64,000 bases of DNA from Deltaproteobacteria bacterium (lineage in GTDB: Bacteria > Myxococcota > UBA727 > VGSZ01), in assembly GCA_016177705.1 (NCBI GenBank), contig JACOUT010000012.1, positions 95,116-159,115 of the forward strand. The letters run 5' to 3'. How positions within the stretch are numbered: position 1 is the stretch's first letter; the number at the start of each line of letters is the position of its first letter. This document shows, piece by piece, positions 35,284-44,033 of this stretch. The translations under genes and the position numbers were made by a program. The notes beneath the pieces are model-generated. The model saw only the letters and a program-made list of their open reading frames with translations. It did no database searches and was not told the origin of the DNA.

Positions 35284-36536
35284 CAGGGCCTCCCGCACCA
35301 CGGGTCGCTGCCCGGCGCACAGCTTCCGGCGCCGGCGCCGTCAAAGCCGCCCGAATTCTCCAGGTAGAACCGCCGAGTCATGCGCTGGGTCTGCAGCACC
35401 GGCGAGCCGGCGAGCAGGCGAGAGATCACCAGCTCGACCTCGACGTACTGCACCTGGCTCGCGTCGGTGGCGTCGAGCGGCGCGAACAGCTCCTCGCCGG
35501 GGCGACGAAAGTAGCGGAACGTCATCAGGTCGACGCCGTTGATCACGGTCTCCCAGGGCGTGCCGTCGTCCGGTGCGGCGCAGTTGGCCGGGTTCGCGTC
35601 GCTGCGAATCACGCCCGCCGCCACGGCCGGAAAGCTCGCGTTGCCGGGGTCGCCGAGCGGGCCCCAGCATTGCCGGCGCGTCAGCACACAGTTGGTGCCG
35701 GCGGTGCCCGTGTTCGGGCACGCGCCGCCGCCGACGGCCTCGAGCGAGTAGAACACGCGGTCGAGCTGCGCCACCGTGCCGACGCCCGAGGGGTTCGAGG
35801 TGAAGGGCGCGCGGTCGAGCTGCGCGTGCGAGTCGAAGTGCGGGCCGGCCGCCTCGCCGATGGAGCTCCAGCCACCAGCGCCACCGCCGGCGCCCATCGC
35901 CCAACGCAGGTGCGACCAGTCGCCCTGCGGTCCGGTGAACACCAGCGACACGGAGTTGTTGCCGTCCCTCTGCCACTTGCCGAGCCCCCAAGGGCACAGG
36001 CGCCTGCCGGGAGTGCCTTCGACGCACTTGTCGGCGACGGTGGCGCCGATCGGCAGCCCGCTGACGAGGTGCTGGTCGCAGGCGTAGCCCGAGGCGCCGC
36101 TCGCCTCCGGCGCGCACGGCGAAAGCTCGGAGGTGACGATCACCTCGTCGTCGTCGCCACCGTCGGGCGGCGTGGTCTCGCCCTTGATGTCGTTCAGCAC
36201 CGCGACACCGTTCAGCTCCGAGTTCGGGTAGGGCAAGTCGCCGACGAACGCGAAGTAGGTGCTGGTGGCGATACGCACCGCCGGCCGCAGCTCGCCCGTG
36301 ACCGCGTCGAGGCTGGTGCCGCGCGGCACGCCGACGCCGAGGTACTGCAGGTCGTAGCCGAGGTGCTCGACCGCGAACTGGGAGTCACGCGCGATGGCGT
36401 TCCTGCTCTGCGCGTCGCGCTGCACCTGCTGCACGCCGAGCAGCACGCCCATGGCCGCGCCCGCGATCATGAGCGCGAGCGACGCGCCGATCAGCATCTC
36501 GACGAGCGTGAAGGCAGGGAGGGAGCGCTTGCTCAC
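35283..36536 (-). CDS. PilW-like minor pseudopilin
   Basis: 417 residues from a GTG that overlaps the PilV-like stop (GTGA, 36533-36536). The prepilin motif is PAFTLVEMLIGASLAL, cut before Phe9, with Glu at +5; Ala replaces the usual Gly at -1. The hydrophobic helix continues to about residue 32 and the ectodomain has several Cys, as in PilW proteins. It should co-assemble with the PilV- and PilX-like subunits into the priming tip of a type IV pilus or type II secretion pseudopilus. Confidence 0.85.
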   Translation of the reverse strand: MSKRSLPAFTLVEMLIGASLALMIAGAAMGVLLGVQQVQRDAQSRNAIARDSQFAVEHLGYDLQYLGVGVPRGTSLDAVTGELRPAVRIATSTYFAFVGDLPYPNSELNGVAVLNDIKGETTPPDGGDDDEVIVTSELSPCAPEASGASGYACDQHLVSGLPIGATVADKCVEGTPGRRLCPWGLGKWQRDGNNSVSLVFTGPQGDWSHLRWAMGAGGGAGGWSSIGEAAGPHFDSHAQLDRAPFTSNPSGVGTVAQLDRVFYSLEAVGGGACPNTGTAGTNCVLTRRQCWGPLGDPGNASFPAVAAGVIRSDANPANCAAPDDGTPWETVINGVDLMTFRYFRRPGEELFAPLDATDASQVQYVEVELVISRLLAGSPVLQTQRMTRRFYLENSGGFDGAGAGSCAPGSDPWCGRP

Positions 36537-36922
36537 GGCAACGGGAACTTCCTCTTCAAGCGCTGGATGGTCATGGTCTTCAGACCCTGTCCGGTCGGGT
36601 ACTCGACGGTGACGGTGATGCGGTGCACGGCGTTGGCCCCGGGCAGCGGCGGCGTCGACGGCAGCGCCATGTTGGCGATGGTCCAACCCGATCGGAAGCC
36701 GGGGTGCCCGGTGACCGCGGCCAGCGCCTGGCTGCCCGTGGTGTGCGGCCGCGCCATCAGCTCGTCGGCGGTGGCCATGGCGAGCGACGAGGCCTCGGCG
36801 CGACGAGCAGCCATGGTGACCTCGACGCGATACGCGGCGATCAGCGACAGCGTGGTGCCGAGGACGACGGCCAAGAGCGCGCCCGAGATCAGCGCCTCGA
36901 GCATGACGTAGCCGCGCGTCAT
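36533..36922 (-). CDS. PilV-like minor pseudopilin
   Basis: 129 residues with a very short leader (MTRG) and prepilin motif G|YVMLEALISGALLAVVLG, with Glu at +5. The ectodomain is small, ending in HRITVTVEYPTGQG and a basic tail. Coupled on both sides: ATG overlaps the stop of the fused pseudopilin gene (36919-36922), and its stop overlaps the PilW-like start. Confidence 0.82.
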   Translation of the reverse strand: MTRGYVMLEALISGALLAVVLGTTLSLIAAYRVEVTMAARRAEASSLAMATADELMARPHTTGSQALAAVTGHPGFRSGWTIANMALPSTPPLPGANAVHRITVTVEYPTGQGLKTMTIQRLKRKFPLP

Positions 36923-38340
36923 CCGCAGCCTCCGCCGCCACCGAGGCCGCCGCCGCCAGCGACGCCGGCAACGCCTCCGCCACCGCCGCCGCCGGCGCCA
37001 TCCGCGCCGAAGCCGGTGCCGCACACCACCGGCACCGAAATCGCGACCGGCGCGCCCGCGTTGATGAGCGGGCACAGACGGCCTTGCGAGGTGATCAGCA
37101 CCTCGACGTGGCGCTGCGGGATGCGAGCGTACTGGATGACCACGCGCGCGCCGTCGTCGGTGACGTCGAGGTCTCCGTCGCCACGCACGCGCCCGCTCGG
37201 CCGAAACACCAGCTCGTTGGGCACCGACTGCAGCGTGTAGGTGAAGCCGGCCGGCGGCGTCAGCGTGGCGGCCACCGCGCTCCAGCCGCCGCCGCTCAAG
37301 GTGCCGTTCACCGGCGTGTAGCAGTCGGCGTTGCCCCGGCGCTGCATCTGCAGCGAGGCGCCCGTCTGCACCACGCGGTAACAGCGCCCCTCGCCGCGCG
37401 CGCTTCGGCGCGCGTTCTCGATGAACGACGCCACCTCGTCGATCTGGGCGCGCAGCTTGGCGTTGTGCACGGCGGGCGTCAGGTCGGGCACCGCGATGGC
37501 CGCGAGCACCGCCAGGATCGACACCACCACCATCATCTCCATCAGCGTGAAAGCGCGGGGCGGCGACGAGGTGCGTCCGGCCCCGCGCCGCTGCTGCTCG
37601 AGCCACGCCTTGCGCTGCTCTGGGGAGATCTTGGGGGCGAGGCGGAAGCCGGGCTCGGCGTTCGCCGCGGGCTCGGGCTCGGGCTCGGGCGCCGCCCGCT
37701 CGACGACGCGCGCCGCAGCCGCCAGCTCCGGGGCGACCGCCAGCAGCTCTGCGTCGGGCGCGAACCTGCGCGCGAGCACGAGCGCGATGAGCGCGAGCGC
37801 GCCCCACATCGCCGCGCTGGTGACGGCGAGGTAGAGCCAATAGGAGCGCACGATCTGCGTGCCGAAGATGTCGTAGACCTGATGCGCCAGGTTGACGTTG
37901 CCCTGCGGCGTGCCGAGGGCGCGCGCCAAGGCCCAGCACAAGGCGTGGAAGCCGATGGCGCCGAGCACGACGCGACCGCGCCAGCGCACCTGGGTGAGCG
38001 CGGCGACGCCGAGCAGCGGCACCAGGATGTGCGAGAGCACGGAGACGCGCGTGGTCTCGCCGCGCAGCACCACGTCGAGCACCCACAGCGGGAAGCCGCC
38101 GACCGACCAGAGCGCGCCCACGCGAACGGCGCTCGCCGAGGAGGCGAGCAGGCCGAGCGCGAGCAGCAGCGTCGACGTGTGGCACATCCAGAGCATCTGC
38201 TCCGGCTGACGCAGCACCCAGACGTAGCGGACGAAGTGGAAGAACCAGAGCAGCAACACGATGGAGCCGGCGAGGCGCACTCGTCCGTCGAGCAAAAGCT
38301 CGCGCTCGCGCATGCGCCCCATGAGCGATCCCAGGTCCAT
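36919..38340 (-). CDS. Polytopic membrane domain fused in frame to a GspH/FimT-like pseudopilin
   Basis: 473 residues from ATG 38340 (an ATG at 38421 would abut the tRNA 3' end). Residues 20-190 contain about six transmembrane helices with scattered His (FFHFVRYVW, MCHTSTLL, LSHILVP, GFHALCW, LAHQVYD). A charged linker (EPEPEPAANAEP, then PEQRKAWLEQQRRG) leads to a canonical pseudopilin start at 264, A|FTLMEMMVVVSILAVLAAI with Glu at +5, then a GspH/FimT-like ectodomain and a Gly-rich tail. No in-frame ATG/GTG/TTG precedes the pilin motif within the linker, so this is one polypeptide. Prepilin peptidase could release the pilin from its own membrane domain. I recognise no family for the membrane half. 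Confidence 0.8.
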   Translation of the reverse strand: MDLGSLMGRMRERELLLDGRVRLAGSIVLLLWFFHFVRYVWVLRQPEQMLWMCHTSTLLLALGLLASSASAVRVGALWSVGGFPLWVLDVVLRGETTRVSVLSHILVPLLGVAALTQVRWRGRVVLGAIGFHALCWALARALGTPQGNVNLAHQVYDIFGTQIVRSYWLYLAVTSAAMWGALALIALVLARRFAPDAELLAVAPELAAAARVVERAAPEPEPEPAANAEPGFRLAPKISPEQRKAWLEQQRRGAGRTSSPPRAFTLMEMMVVVSILAVLAAIAVPDLTPAVHNAKLRAQIDEVASFIENARRSARGEGRCYRVVQTGASLQMQRRGNADCYTPVNGTLSGGGWSAVAATLTPPAGFTYTLQSVPNELVFRPSGRVRGDGDLDVTDDGARVVIQYARIPQRHVEVLITSQGRLCPLINAGAPVAISVPVVCGTGFGADGAGGGGGGGVAGVAGGGGLGGGGGCG

Positions 38341-38425
38341 CGCCTTGGAGGGTAGCGCCTCGGCCCGATCGGTTGGGCGGGTGCGAGCGCGCACGACATA
38401 GCGCGTCGTGACGGAGAACATGGAA

Positions 38426-38499
38426 CGCGCCCATTGGGACTCGAACCCAAGACCCCCGGCTTAGAAGGCCGGTGCTCTATCCAGCTGAGCTATGGGCGC
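38426..38499 (-). tRNA. tRNA-Arg (anticodon TCT)
   Basis: Full cloverleaf on the minus strand: acceptor arms GCGCCCA and TGGGCGC, D-arm GCTC-AGCTGGAT-GAGC, anticodon arm CCGGC-CTTCTAA-GCCGG with anticodon TCT, T-arm with TTCGAGT. The CCA end is not encoded. It decodes AGA/AGG codons, which are rare in this GC-rich genome. The first gene of the pseudopilin run begins about 85 bp beyond its 3' end. Confidence 0.95.
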
Positions 38500-38550
38500 A
38501 CCTCATCCATCTTACGCACAGTCCGCCGGTGTTGGCGCCGGGCTTCCCGG

Positions 38551-39600
38551 TCACGGTGGCTCGGCGCACAAGTACGGGTGCAGGTGGCCGCCGCAGTCTT
38601 CGTCGTCCCAGGTGCGGCCGTTCGAGGTGATGGTGACACACAGCTCGCCGCCATTGCCGCCCACGGCGTCGCCGCTGGGATTGCCGCCCTCGACGTAGTG
38701 AGCGAAGTCGAGCGCGCTGCCGTCGTACCACTGCACCGGGCTCTCGAAGCGCCCGATCCAGGTGAGGCCGAAGTTGCTGCCCGGTAGCGCGGGGAAGCCG
38801 AGCACCTCGATGGTCTCCTCGATGAACGCGACCTCCTCCATCATATGGACGGACGCGAGGTCGAGTCCTTTGTTTTCGCAGGACGTCTTGGCCGGGTAGT
38901 GGTCCTTCAAGTCCGAGCAGGCGAGCAGCTTGCGACCGAACATGTCGCGCGTGACGCAGCTACCGCAGTCGGTCTGCACCTGATCGTCGGTGTCGTCGCA
39001 GTCCATCGGCGTCGAGGCCGGGGCGTACCCTTGCGGCATGGTGCCGTCGGTGCACAACGGGCGCGGGTTGCCGAAGGTGGCGCCGTCCTCGTCCGCGTCG
39101 ATGGCGAGCGACATCGCGCGGTGCAGCGCCGCGTTCGTCTCGTCGCAATCGGACCCAGCCGCGCACCCAGCACCGTACCCGTCGCCATCGGAGTCCCCGG
39201 TACAGCCGGGATCGCCCTCACCTTCACCCTCGCCCTCACCTTCACCCTCGCCCTCACCCTCGCCCTCACCTTCACCCTCGCCCTCACCTTCACCCTCGCC
39301 CTCACCTTCACCCTCACCTTCACCCTCACCTTCACCCTCACCTTCACCCTCGCCTTCACCCTCGCCTTCACCCTCGCCTTCACCCTCGCCCTCACCCTCG
39401 CCTTCACCCTCGCCCTCACCCTCGCCTTCGCCCTCACCCTCACCCTCGCCGCCACCTTCATCGATGGCACACACGCCCGTCTGGCAGGTCATGGCGCCGG
39501 GGCATTCGTCGTCGACGGCGCAGCCGAGCAGCGGTGCCGGGCACGCCCACAGCACGGCAGCGGCGACCGACAACAGCAGCACCAGCGACGCACGGAGCAC
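38551..39600 (-). CDS. Secreted C-type-lectin-like protein with long Gly-Glu tract
   Basis: 349 residues from a GTG (VLRASLVLLLSVAAAVLWAC signal peptide, possible lipidated Cys). A short Cys-rich module (AVDDECPGAMTC, TGVC) is followed by about 40 Gly-Glu dipeptides, then a calcium-loop-like Asp-rich stretch (GDSDGDGYGAGC, CDDTDDQ) and a C-terminal C-type lectin fold: CSDLKDHYPAKTSCENKG, FGLTWIGRFESPVQWYDGS, then GELCVTITSNGRTWDDEDC and HPYLCA, with the paired Cys and the WxD core. Likely a surface sugar- or ligand-binding protein held off the cell by the charged tract. Promoter must lie in the 147 bp before nhaA. Confidence 0.82.
   Translation of the reverse strand: MLRASLVLLLSVAAAVLWACPAPLLGCAVDDECPGAMTCQTGVCAIDEGGGEGEGEGEGEGEGEGEGEGEGEGEGEGEGEGEGEGEGEGEGEGEGEGEGEGEGEGEGEGEGEGEGEGEGEGEGEGEGEGDPGCTGDSDGDGYGAGCAAGSDCDETNAALHRAMSLAIDADEDGATFGNPRPLCTDGTMPQGYAPASTPMDCDDTDDQVQTDCGSCVTRDMFGRKLLACSDLKDHYPAKTSCENKGLDLASVHMMEEVAFIEETIEVLGFPALPGSNFGLTWIGRFESPVQWYDGSALDFAHYVEGGNPSGDAVGGNGGELCVTITSNGRTWDDEDCGGHLHPYLCAEPP
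39208..39455 (-). repeat. ~40-unit hexanucleotide repeat (Gly-Glu tract)
   Basis: About 240 bp of GGCGAG/GGTGAA/GGTGAG hexamers on the coding strand, with synonymous variation only, encode about 40 Gly-Glu pairs in the lectin-like protein. It is the longest of the four such tracts here and the most likely to vary in length between strains. Frame is kept because the unit is 6 bp. Confidence 0.85.
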
Positions 39601-39747
39601 GCCCCAAGCGTAGCTCCCTGTGCCGCGCTTCGCTCGCGTGGGACTTCGGTGTACAGTGCCTCCCTCGATGGAAGGGTGCGGCGCACGCCGCAGGACAGCG
39701 GGTGGTCGGGCCGCCACCCACGCGGCGCAGCGCGCCGGTGGGACACC

Positions 39748-41064
39748 GTGACCGAACCGACCCCGAAGCGCGAGCCCAACCCCACGGTCGGCCCGGCCGA
39801 CCTCAGCTCTTTTCCGCCGGAAGCGTGGGAGCCGCTCTTTCGCGTGGCGCGCTTCGCGACGCGGCCGCTCGAGCGTTTCTTGCGCATCGAGGCGGCGAGC
39901 GGTGTCGTCTTGATTGCCGCCGCCGTGGTCGCGCTGTTGTGTGCCAACTCGCCGTGGGCCGACGCCTGGGTCCATCTCTGGCACACGCCCATCGGCGTGC
40001 GCGTCGGCGAGTTCGCGGCGGAGAAGACGCTCGAGTGGCTGGTCAACGACGGCCTGATGGTCATCTTCTTCTTCGTCGTCGGGCTCGAGATCCGGCGCGA
40101 GATCTACAACGGCGAGCTGTCCGAGTGGCGACGTGCTGCGCTGCCGGTAATCGCCGCCTTCGGTGGCGTCATCGCCCCCGCCATCATCTTCGTGGTGCTG
40201 GCCGGCGCTCCCGAGGCGCGCCGGGGCTGGGCGGTGCCCACCGCCACCGACATCGCGTTCGCCGTCGGCGTCTTGACGCTGCTTGGATCACGCGTACCGC
40301 CGGCGTTGCGCGTGCTGCTGCTCGCGCTCGCCGTCATCGACGATCTGATCGCCATCGTCATCATCGCGGTCTTCTACTCCGCCGGCGTCGAGCCGCGCGG
40401 CTTGCTGACGGCGGCGCTCGGCCTCGCCCTGGTGTTCGCGCTGCGCGCGCTCGGCGTCCGGCGCCACGCCCTGTACCTCGTGCCGGGCGTGGTGGTCTGG
40501 GCCGGCATCTCGGCGGCCGGCATCCACCCCACTATCGCCGGCGTCATCATCGGCATGGTGACGCCGGTGGTGCCGTGGCGCGGCGTCTCGCCTGCCGAGA
40601 GCCTGATCGAGGCACTGCACCCTTGGGTCGCCTTCGGCATCATGCCGCTGTTCGCCCTCGCCAACGCCGGCGTGTCGCTGGCGGGCGTCGGCGTCGACGG
40701 TGCGGGCGCGCGCATCACCGTCGGCGTCGTGGTTGGCCTGGTGCTCGGCAAGCCGATCGGCATCGCGCTCGCCACCGCACTCGCGACCCGGCTGAAGGTC
40801 GCGTTGCTGCCCGTCGGACTGACCAAGCGCCACATCGTCGTGCTCGGCGTTACCGCCGGCATCGGCTTCACCATGGCGCTGTTCGTCGCGCAGCTCGCCT
40901 TCACCGAGAAGGCGCTGCTCGGCGCGGCCAAGCTCGGCGTCCTCTCCGCCAGCACCATCGCCATGGTCGCCGGACTCGTCGTCGGCTACGCACTGCTGCC
41001 GCCGCGCGCGGCCGCCGGTGCTGCCGCCACGGCCGACGAGGCAGAGCGCTCGACCACGCAATAG
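39748..41064 (+). CDS. nhaA: Na+/H+ antiporter NhaA
   Basis: 438 residues from a GTG, with 11-12 membrane helices. Family signatures are present: FFFVVGLEIRREIYNGEL, the PTATDIAFAVGVL helix, the ion-binding pair Asp198-Asp199 in LALAVIDDLIAI (equivalent to Asp163/164 in E. coli), and GVTAGIGFTMALFVAQLAF with the conserved GIGFTMS/A element. NhaA exchanges about two protons for one sodium to control internal pH and salt. It has an N-terminal soluble extension of ~45 residues. Confidence 0.93.
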   Translation: MTEPTPKREPNPTVGPADLSSFPPEAWEPLFRVARFATRPLERFLRIEAASGVVLIAAAVVALLCANSPWADAWVHLWHTPIGVRVGEFAAEKTLEWLVNDGLMVIFFFVVGLEIRREIYNGELSEWRRAALPVIAAFGGVIAPAIIFVVLAGAPEARRGWAVPTATDIAFAVGVLTLLGSRVPPALRVLLLALAVIDDLIAIVIIAVFYSAGVEPRGLLTAALGLALVFALRALGVRRHALYLVPGVVVWAGISAAGIHPTIAGVIIGMVTPVVPWRGVSPAESLIEALHPWVAFGIMPLFALANAGVSLAGVGVDGAGARITVGVVVGLVLGKPIGIALATALATRLKVALLPVGLTKRHIVVLGVTAGIGFTMALFVAQLAFTEKALLGAAKLGVLSASTIAMVAGLVVGYALLPPRAAAGAAATADEAERSTTQ

Positions 41065-41129
41065 GGGTCGTTGGTCGAGCCGTCGTCTATTGCGCCCGTC
41101 GGCGATGCTGTCAGAACACGGCAGAGCCC

Positions 41130-42035
41130 ATGGTCTCACCAGCGACGGACACCAGCCTGGCGCGCGTGCTGACGCACGACCCGCCACCCGAACGTGTGAA
41201 CGCGGCCGACGCGTCGTGCGCGCAGCCGCCGCAGCCGCCGCGCGAACGTCACCTCGGCCCTGCGCGCGTCGTGGAGGAACGGCAACTGAGCGCGCTGTCG
41301 GCAGCGCTGCGCATCACCTTCGCCGTCTGCGTCTATGCGGTGTGCGCGCCCATCGTGTTGGCGGCCTTGCTCGTGTGCCTGCCCTCTCGCAAGGCGCGCA
41401 TCAAGATCGGCAACGTCACGGGCCAGTTCACCGGCGGGCTCGCCGTCTGGCTCACGGGCAGTGCGTACCACGTGCGCGGCGTCGAGCACCTCGACCGTGA
41501 CCGACCCGCGATCTACGTCGCAAACCACGCCTCCCTCCTCGACATCGCGCTCGGCATTTGGCTCGCGCCGGTCGGCACCGTCGGCGTCGCCAAGAAGGAG
41601 ATCATCTTCTACCCGTTCTTCGGCCAGTACTACTGGCTGTCGGGCCACCTGCGCATCGACCGCAAGAACGCCCGCCAGGCGCTCAAGTCGCTGCAGGTGC
41701 TGTGCGCGCTCGTGAAGCGGCACGCGCTTTCCGTCTTCATTTGGCCTGAGGGTCACCGCGCGCCCGACGGTCGACTGCGCTCCTTCAAGCGTGGCGCCTT
41801 TCGCCTCGCGCTCGAGACCAAGCTGCCCATCGTGCCGGTCGTGATCGCGGGCTCGCACCGCGCCTGGCCGGCCAAGGCCGTGCGGCTGACACGCACCAAC
41901 GTTGCTATCACCTGCCTGCCCGCCATCGACACCACCGACTGGACCTCCGCAACGCTCGGGCAGCACGTGAAGGAAATCGAAGCCCTGTTCGCGGCGGCGT
42001 TGCCCCCCGAGCAGCGGCCCTTGCCCCCAGCCTGA
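41130..42035 (+). CDS. PlsC-like 1-acyl-glycerol-3-phosphate acyltransferase
   Basis: 301 residues. An N-terminal 55-residue Pro/Arg-rich extension precedes a membrane segment (RITFAVCVYAVCAPIVLAALLV). The acyltransferase motifs are NHASLLD (HX4D, His133-Asp138), RIDRKN, WPEGHRAPDGRLRSFKRGAF (normally EGTR; here EGHR) and LPIVPVVIAG. It transfers a fatty acyl chain to lysophosphatidate or a similar acceptor in membrane lipid synthesis. Specificity cannot be read. Confidence 0.87.
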   Translation: MVSPATDTSLARVLTHDPPPERVNAADASCAQPPQPPRERHLGPARVVEERQLSALSAALRITFAVCVYAVCAPIVLAALLVCLPSRKARIKIGNVTGQFTGGLAVWLTGSAYHVRGVEHLDRDRPAIYVANHASLLDIALGIWLAPVGTVGVAKKEIIFYPFFGQYYWLSGHLRIDRKNARQALKSLQVLCALVKRHALSVFIWPEGHRAPDGRLRSFKRGAFRLALETKLPIVPVVIAGSHRAWPAKAVRLTRTNVAITCLPAIDTTDWTSATLGQHVKEIEALFAAALPPEQRPLPPA

Positions 42036-42086
42036 GCATCGCCGTCGCCGGCGCCGACGGGCGCACCCCTCTCAAGAAGGTCGTTC

Positions 42087-43601
42087 ATGACTCCCACTGC
42101 ACCAGGCCCCGTCTCCTCGCCGTCGTCGACGCGGCCCAACCCGATCGTGATTCAGGGGGGCATGGGCGTCGCCGTGTCGTCGTGGCGCCTGGCCCGCGCG
42201 GTCGCCTCGCTCGGTCACCTCGGCGTGGTGTCGGGGGTCGGTATCGGCAACGTGCTGTCGATACGCCTGTGGCACGGCGAGCAGAACGTACTGCGCGTGC
42301 TGCGCACCTTCCCAGACCGCACCGCCGCGCGGGAGATCGAGGAGCGCTACTACCGTGCGCCCGGCGGGAACGAGGGCAAGCGGCCGCCACTTCCCGAGAT
42401 GTGGAGCCTCGACCCGACACCGAAGAACCAGCGCCTCACCGTGGTCGGCGCATTCGTCGAGGTGACGCTGGCGCGCGAGGGGCACGGCAACGCTGTCGGC
42501 ATCAACCTCCTCGAGAAGATCGCGCTGCCGAGCCTGGCCACGCTCTATGGGGCCATGCTTGCCGGCGTCGACACCGTGATCATGGGGGCGGGCATCCCGC
42601 TGCGCATCCCGGGCGCGCTCGACCTGCTGGCGCGCCACCAGCGCGCCACCTACCCCATCTACGTCGACGGCGCGGACAAGAACGACGACTACAAGATCGC
42701 GTTCGACCCGGCGGCGGTGTTCCCCGAGTGGCAGCATCGACCGGCGCTGGTGCGCCCGCGCTTCTTCCCCATCGTGTCGTCGAACGCGCTCGCGCTCGCC
42801 ATGGTCAAGCGCGCCGACGGCAGCATCGAGGGCTTCGTGGTCGAGGCGCCCACCGCCGGGGGTCACAACGCGCCGCCGCGCGGCAACGTCGAGCTGAACG
42901 CCGACGGCGAGCCCATCTACGGCCCGCGCGACGAAGTCGACCTCGACAAGCTGAAGGCGCTCGGCCTGCCGTTCTGGCTCGCCGGCAAGCGCGGCACGCC
43001 CGAGGGGCTGCGACAAGCGCAGGCGCTCGGCGCCGCCGGCATCCAGGTCGGCACCGCGTTCGCCTTCTGCCGTGAGTCGGGCATCGATCCCGACCTGCGC
43101 CGCCGCATCGTCGCCGATGCGCGCGCCGGGCACCTGCGCGTGCGCACCGATGCGCGCGCCTCGCCGACCGGCTTCCCCTTCAAGGTGGTGCAGGTGGCGG
43201 GCACCATCAGCGACGGCGCCGTGCGCGACGCGCGTGAGCGCGTGTGCAATATCGGCGTGCTGCGCGAGGCGTACAAGCGTCCCGACGGTACGGTCGGCTA
43301 CCGCTGCGCATCCGAGCCGGTCGATCAGTTCGTCGCCAAGGGCGGCAAGCTCGAGGACACGGTGGGGCGCGCCTGTCTGTGCAACGGCCTGACCGCCACT
43401 GTCGGCCTGGCGCTGCCGACCAGGAGCGGCGCTCTCGAGCCGCCCATCGTCACCGCCGGCGACGACCTCGTCGAGGTGGCTCGGTATCTGGGGCCCGGGC
43501 AGGACGACTACGGCGCAGCCGACGTGGTGGCCTATCTGCTCGGTCAGGAAGCGCACGAGCGCATCGCGCCCGCGGCGAGGGCCGTCGAAGCCGCGGAGTA
43601 G
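42087..43601 (+). CDS. Nitronate monooxygenase/2-nitropropane dioxygenase-like flavoprotein
   Basis: 504 residues with the FMN-binding TIM-barrel family features: NPIVIQGGMGVAVSSWRLA at the start, GAGIPLRIPG, VEAPTAGGHNAPPRG (the family's AGGH motif), and LGAAGIQVGTAFAFCRES near the phosphate-binding loop. It is longer than classical nitronate monooxygenases (~350 residues), with insertions and a Cys-containing C-terminal extension (RVCNIG, CLCNGL). Related barrels include PfaD-type enoyl reductases, so the reaction is not settled. Cytosolic. Confidence 0.82.
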   Translation: MTPTAPGPVSSPSSTRPNPIVIQGGMGVAVSSWRLARAVASLGHLGVVSGVGIGNVLSIRLWHGEQNVLRVLRTFPDRTAAREIEERYYRAPGGNEGKRPPLPEMWSLDPTPKNQRLTVVGAFVEVTLAREGHGNAVGINLLEKIALPSLATLYGAMLAGVDTVIMGAGIPLRIPGALDLLARHQRATYPIYVDGADKNDDYKIAFDPAAVFPEWQHRPALVRPRFFPIVSSNALALAMVKRADGSIEGFVVEAPTAGGHNAPPRGNVELNADGEPIYGPRDEVDLDKLKALGLPFWLAGKRGTPEGLRQAQALGAAGIQVGTAFAFCRESGIDPDLRRRIVADARAGHLRVRTDARASPTGFPFKVVQVAGTISDGAVRDARERVCNIGVLREAYKRPDGTVGYRCASEPVDQFVAKGGKLEDTVGRACLCNGLTATVGLALPTRSGALEPPIVTAGDDLVEVARYLGPGQDDYGAADVVAYLLGQEAHERIAPAARAVEAAE

Positions 43602-43607
43602 GCGAGC

Positions 43608-43925
43608 TCAGTGCGGCGCACGTCCGTCGCCGGCGCCGTCGGCGCCCTGCGCGTCGTCGCTGTCCGGGGCGTGCTGCCACTCTTCGGCGGGCGACGGCAG
43701 CGTCAGATCGCGCGCGAGCACGAGCGTGGGGTCGGCGGGCGGCAGCGCGGCATAAGGCTGCTCGGCCTCGTCGCCCGGCGCCGTCGGCTCGGCGACGTCC
43801 GGCAGCGCGCGCGCGAGCTCGGCCTGCTCGGCGGCGACCCAATCGGCGTCGCCTTCCAGGGGGCCGCAGGCGGCGGCGAGCACGACGGGGAGGGCGAGCG
43901 CGAAGGTGCGGAGGAGGGAGCGCAT
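43608..43925 (-). CDS. Small lipoprotein of unknown function
   Basis: 105 residues with a clear lipoprotein signal (MRSLLRTFALALPVVLAAAC, Cys20). The mature part is acidic and Ala/Pro-rich with no recognisable fold. It converges with the nitronate monooxygenase-like gene, six bases away, and lies just downstream of the metal-efflux operon on the same strand with a 108-bp gap. Confidence 0.65.
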   Translation of the reverse strand: MRSLLRTFALALPVVLAAACGPLEGDADWVAAEQAELARALPDVAEPTAPGDEAEQPYAALPPADPTLVLARDLTLPSPAEEWQHAPDSDDAQGADGAGDGRAPH

Positions 43926-44033
43926 TCCCCCTCATCGGAATGTAGTGGCGGATCCTTGAGGTGGGACAGGGTGCGCAAGCCGAAACACCGCGAAGCGAGG
44001 GCTTGACGCCGTCAGGCCGACACCGAGCCGGGG

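Noticed and set aside
38341..38421. Start of the fused pseudopilin protein at the ATG at 38421
   Set aside because: It would begin five bases from the tRNA-Arg 3' end, leaving no room for a ribosome site or leader; the ATG at 38340 gives a cleaner N-terminus before the first helix.
39208..39455. CRISPR-like array
   Set aside because: The repeat unit is 6 bp with no spacers and lies in frame in a coding sequence. No other CRISPR-like repeat-spacer pattern was seen in the window.
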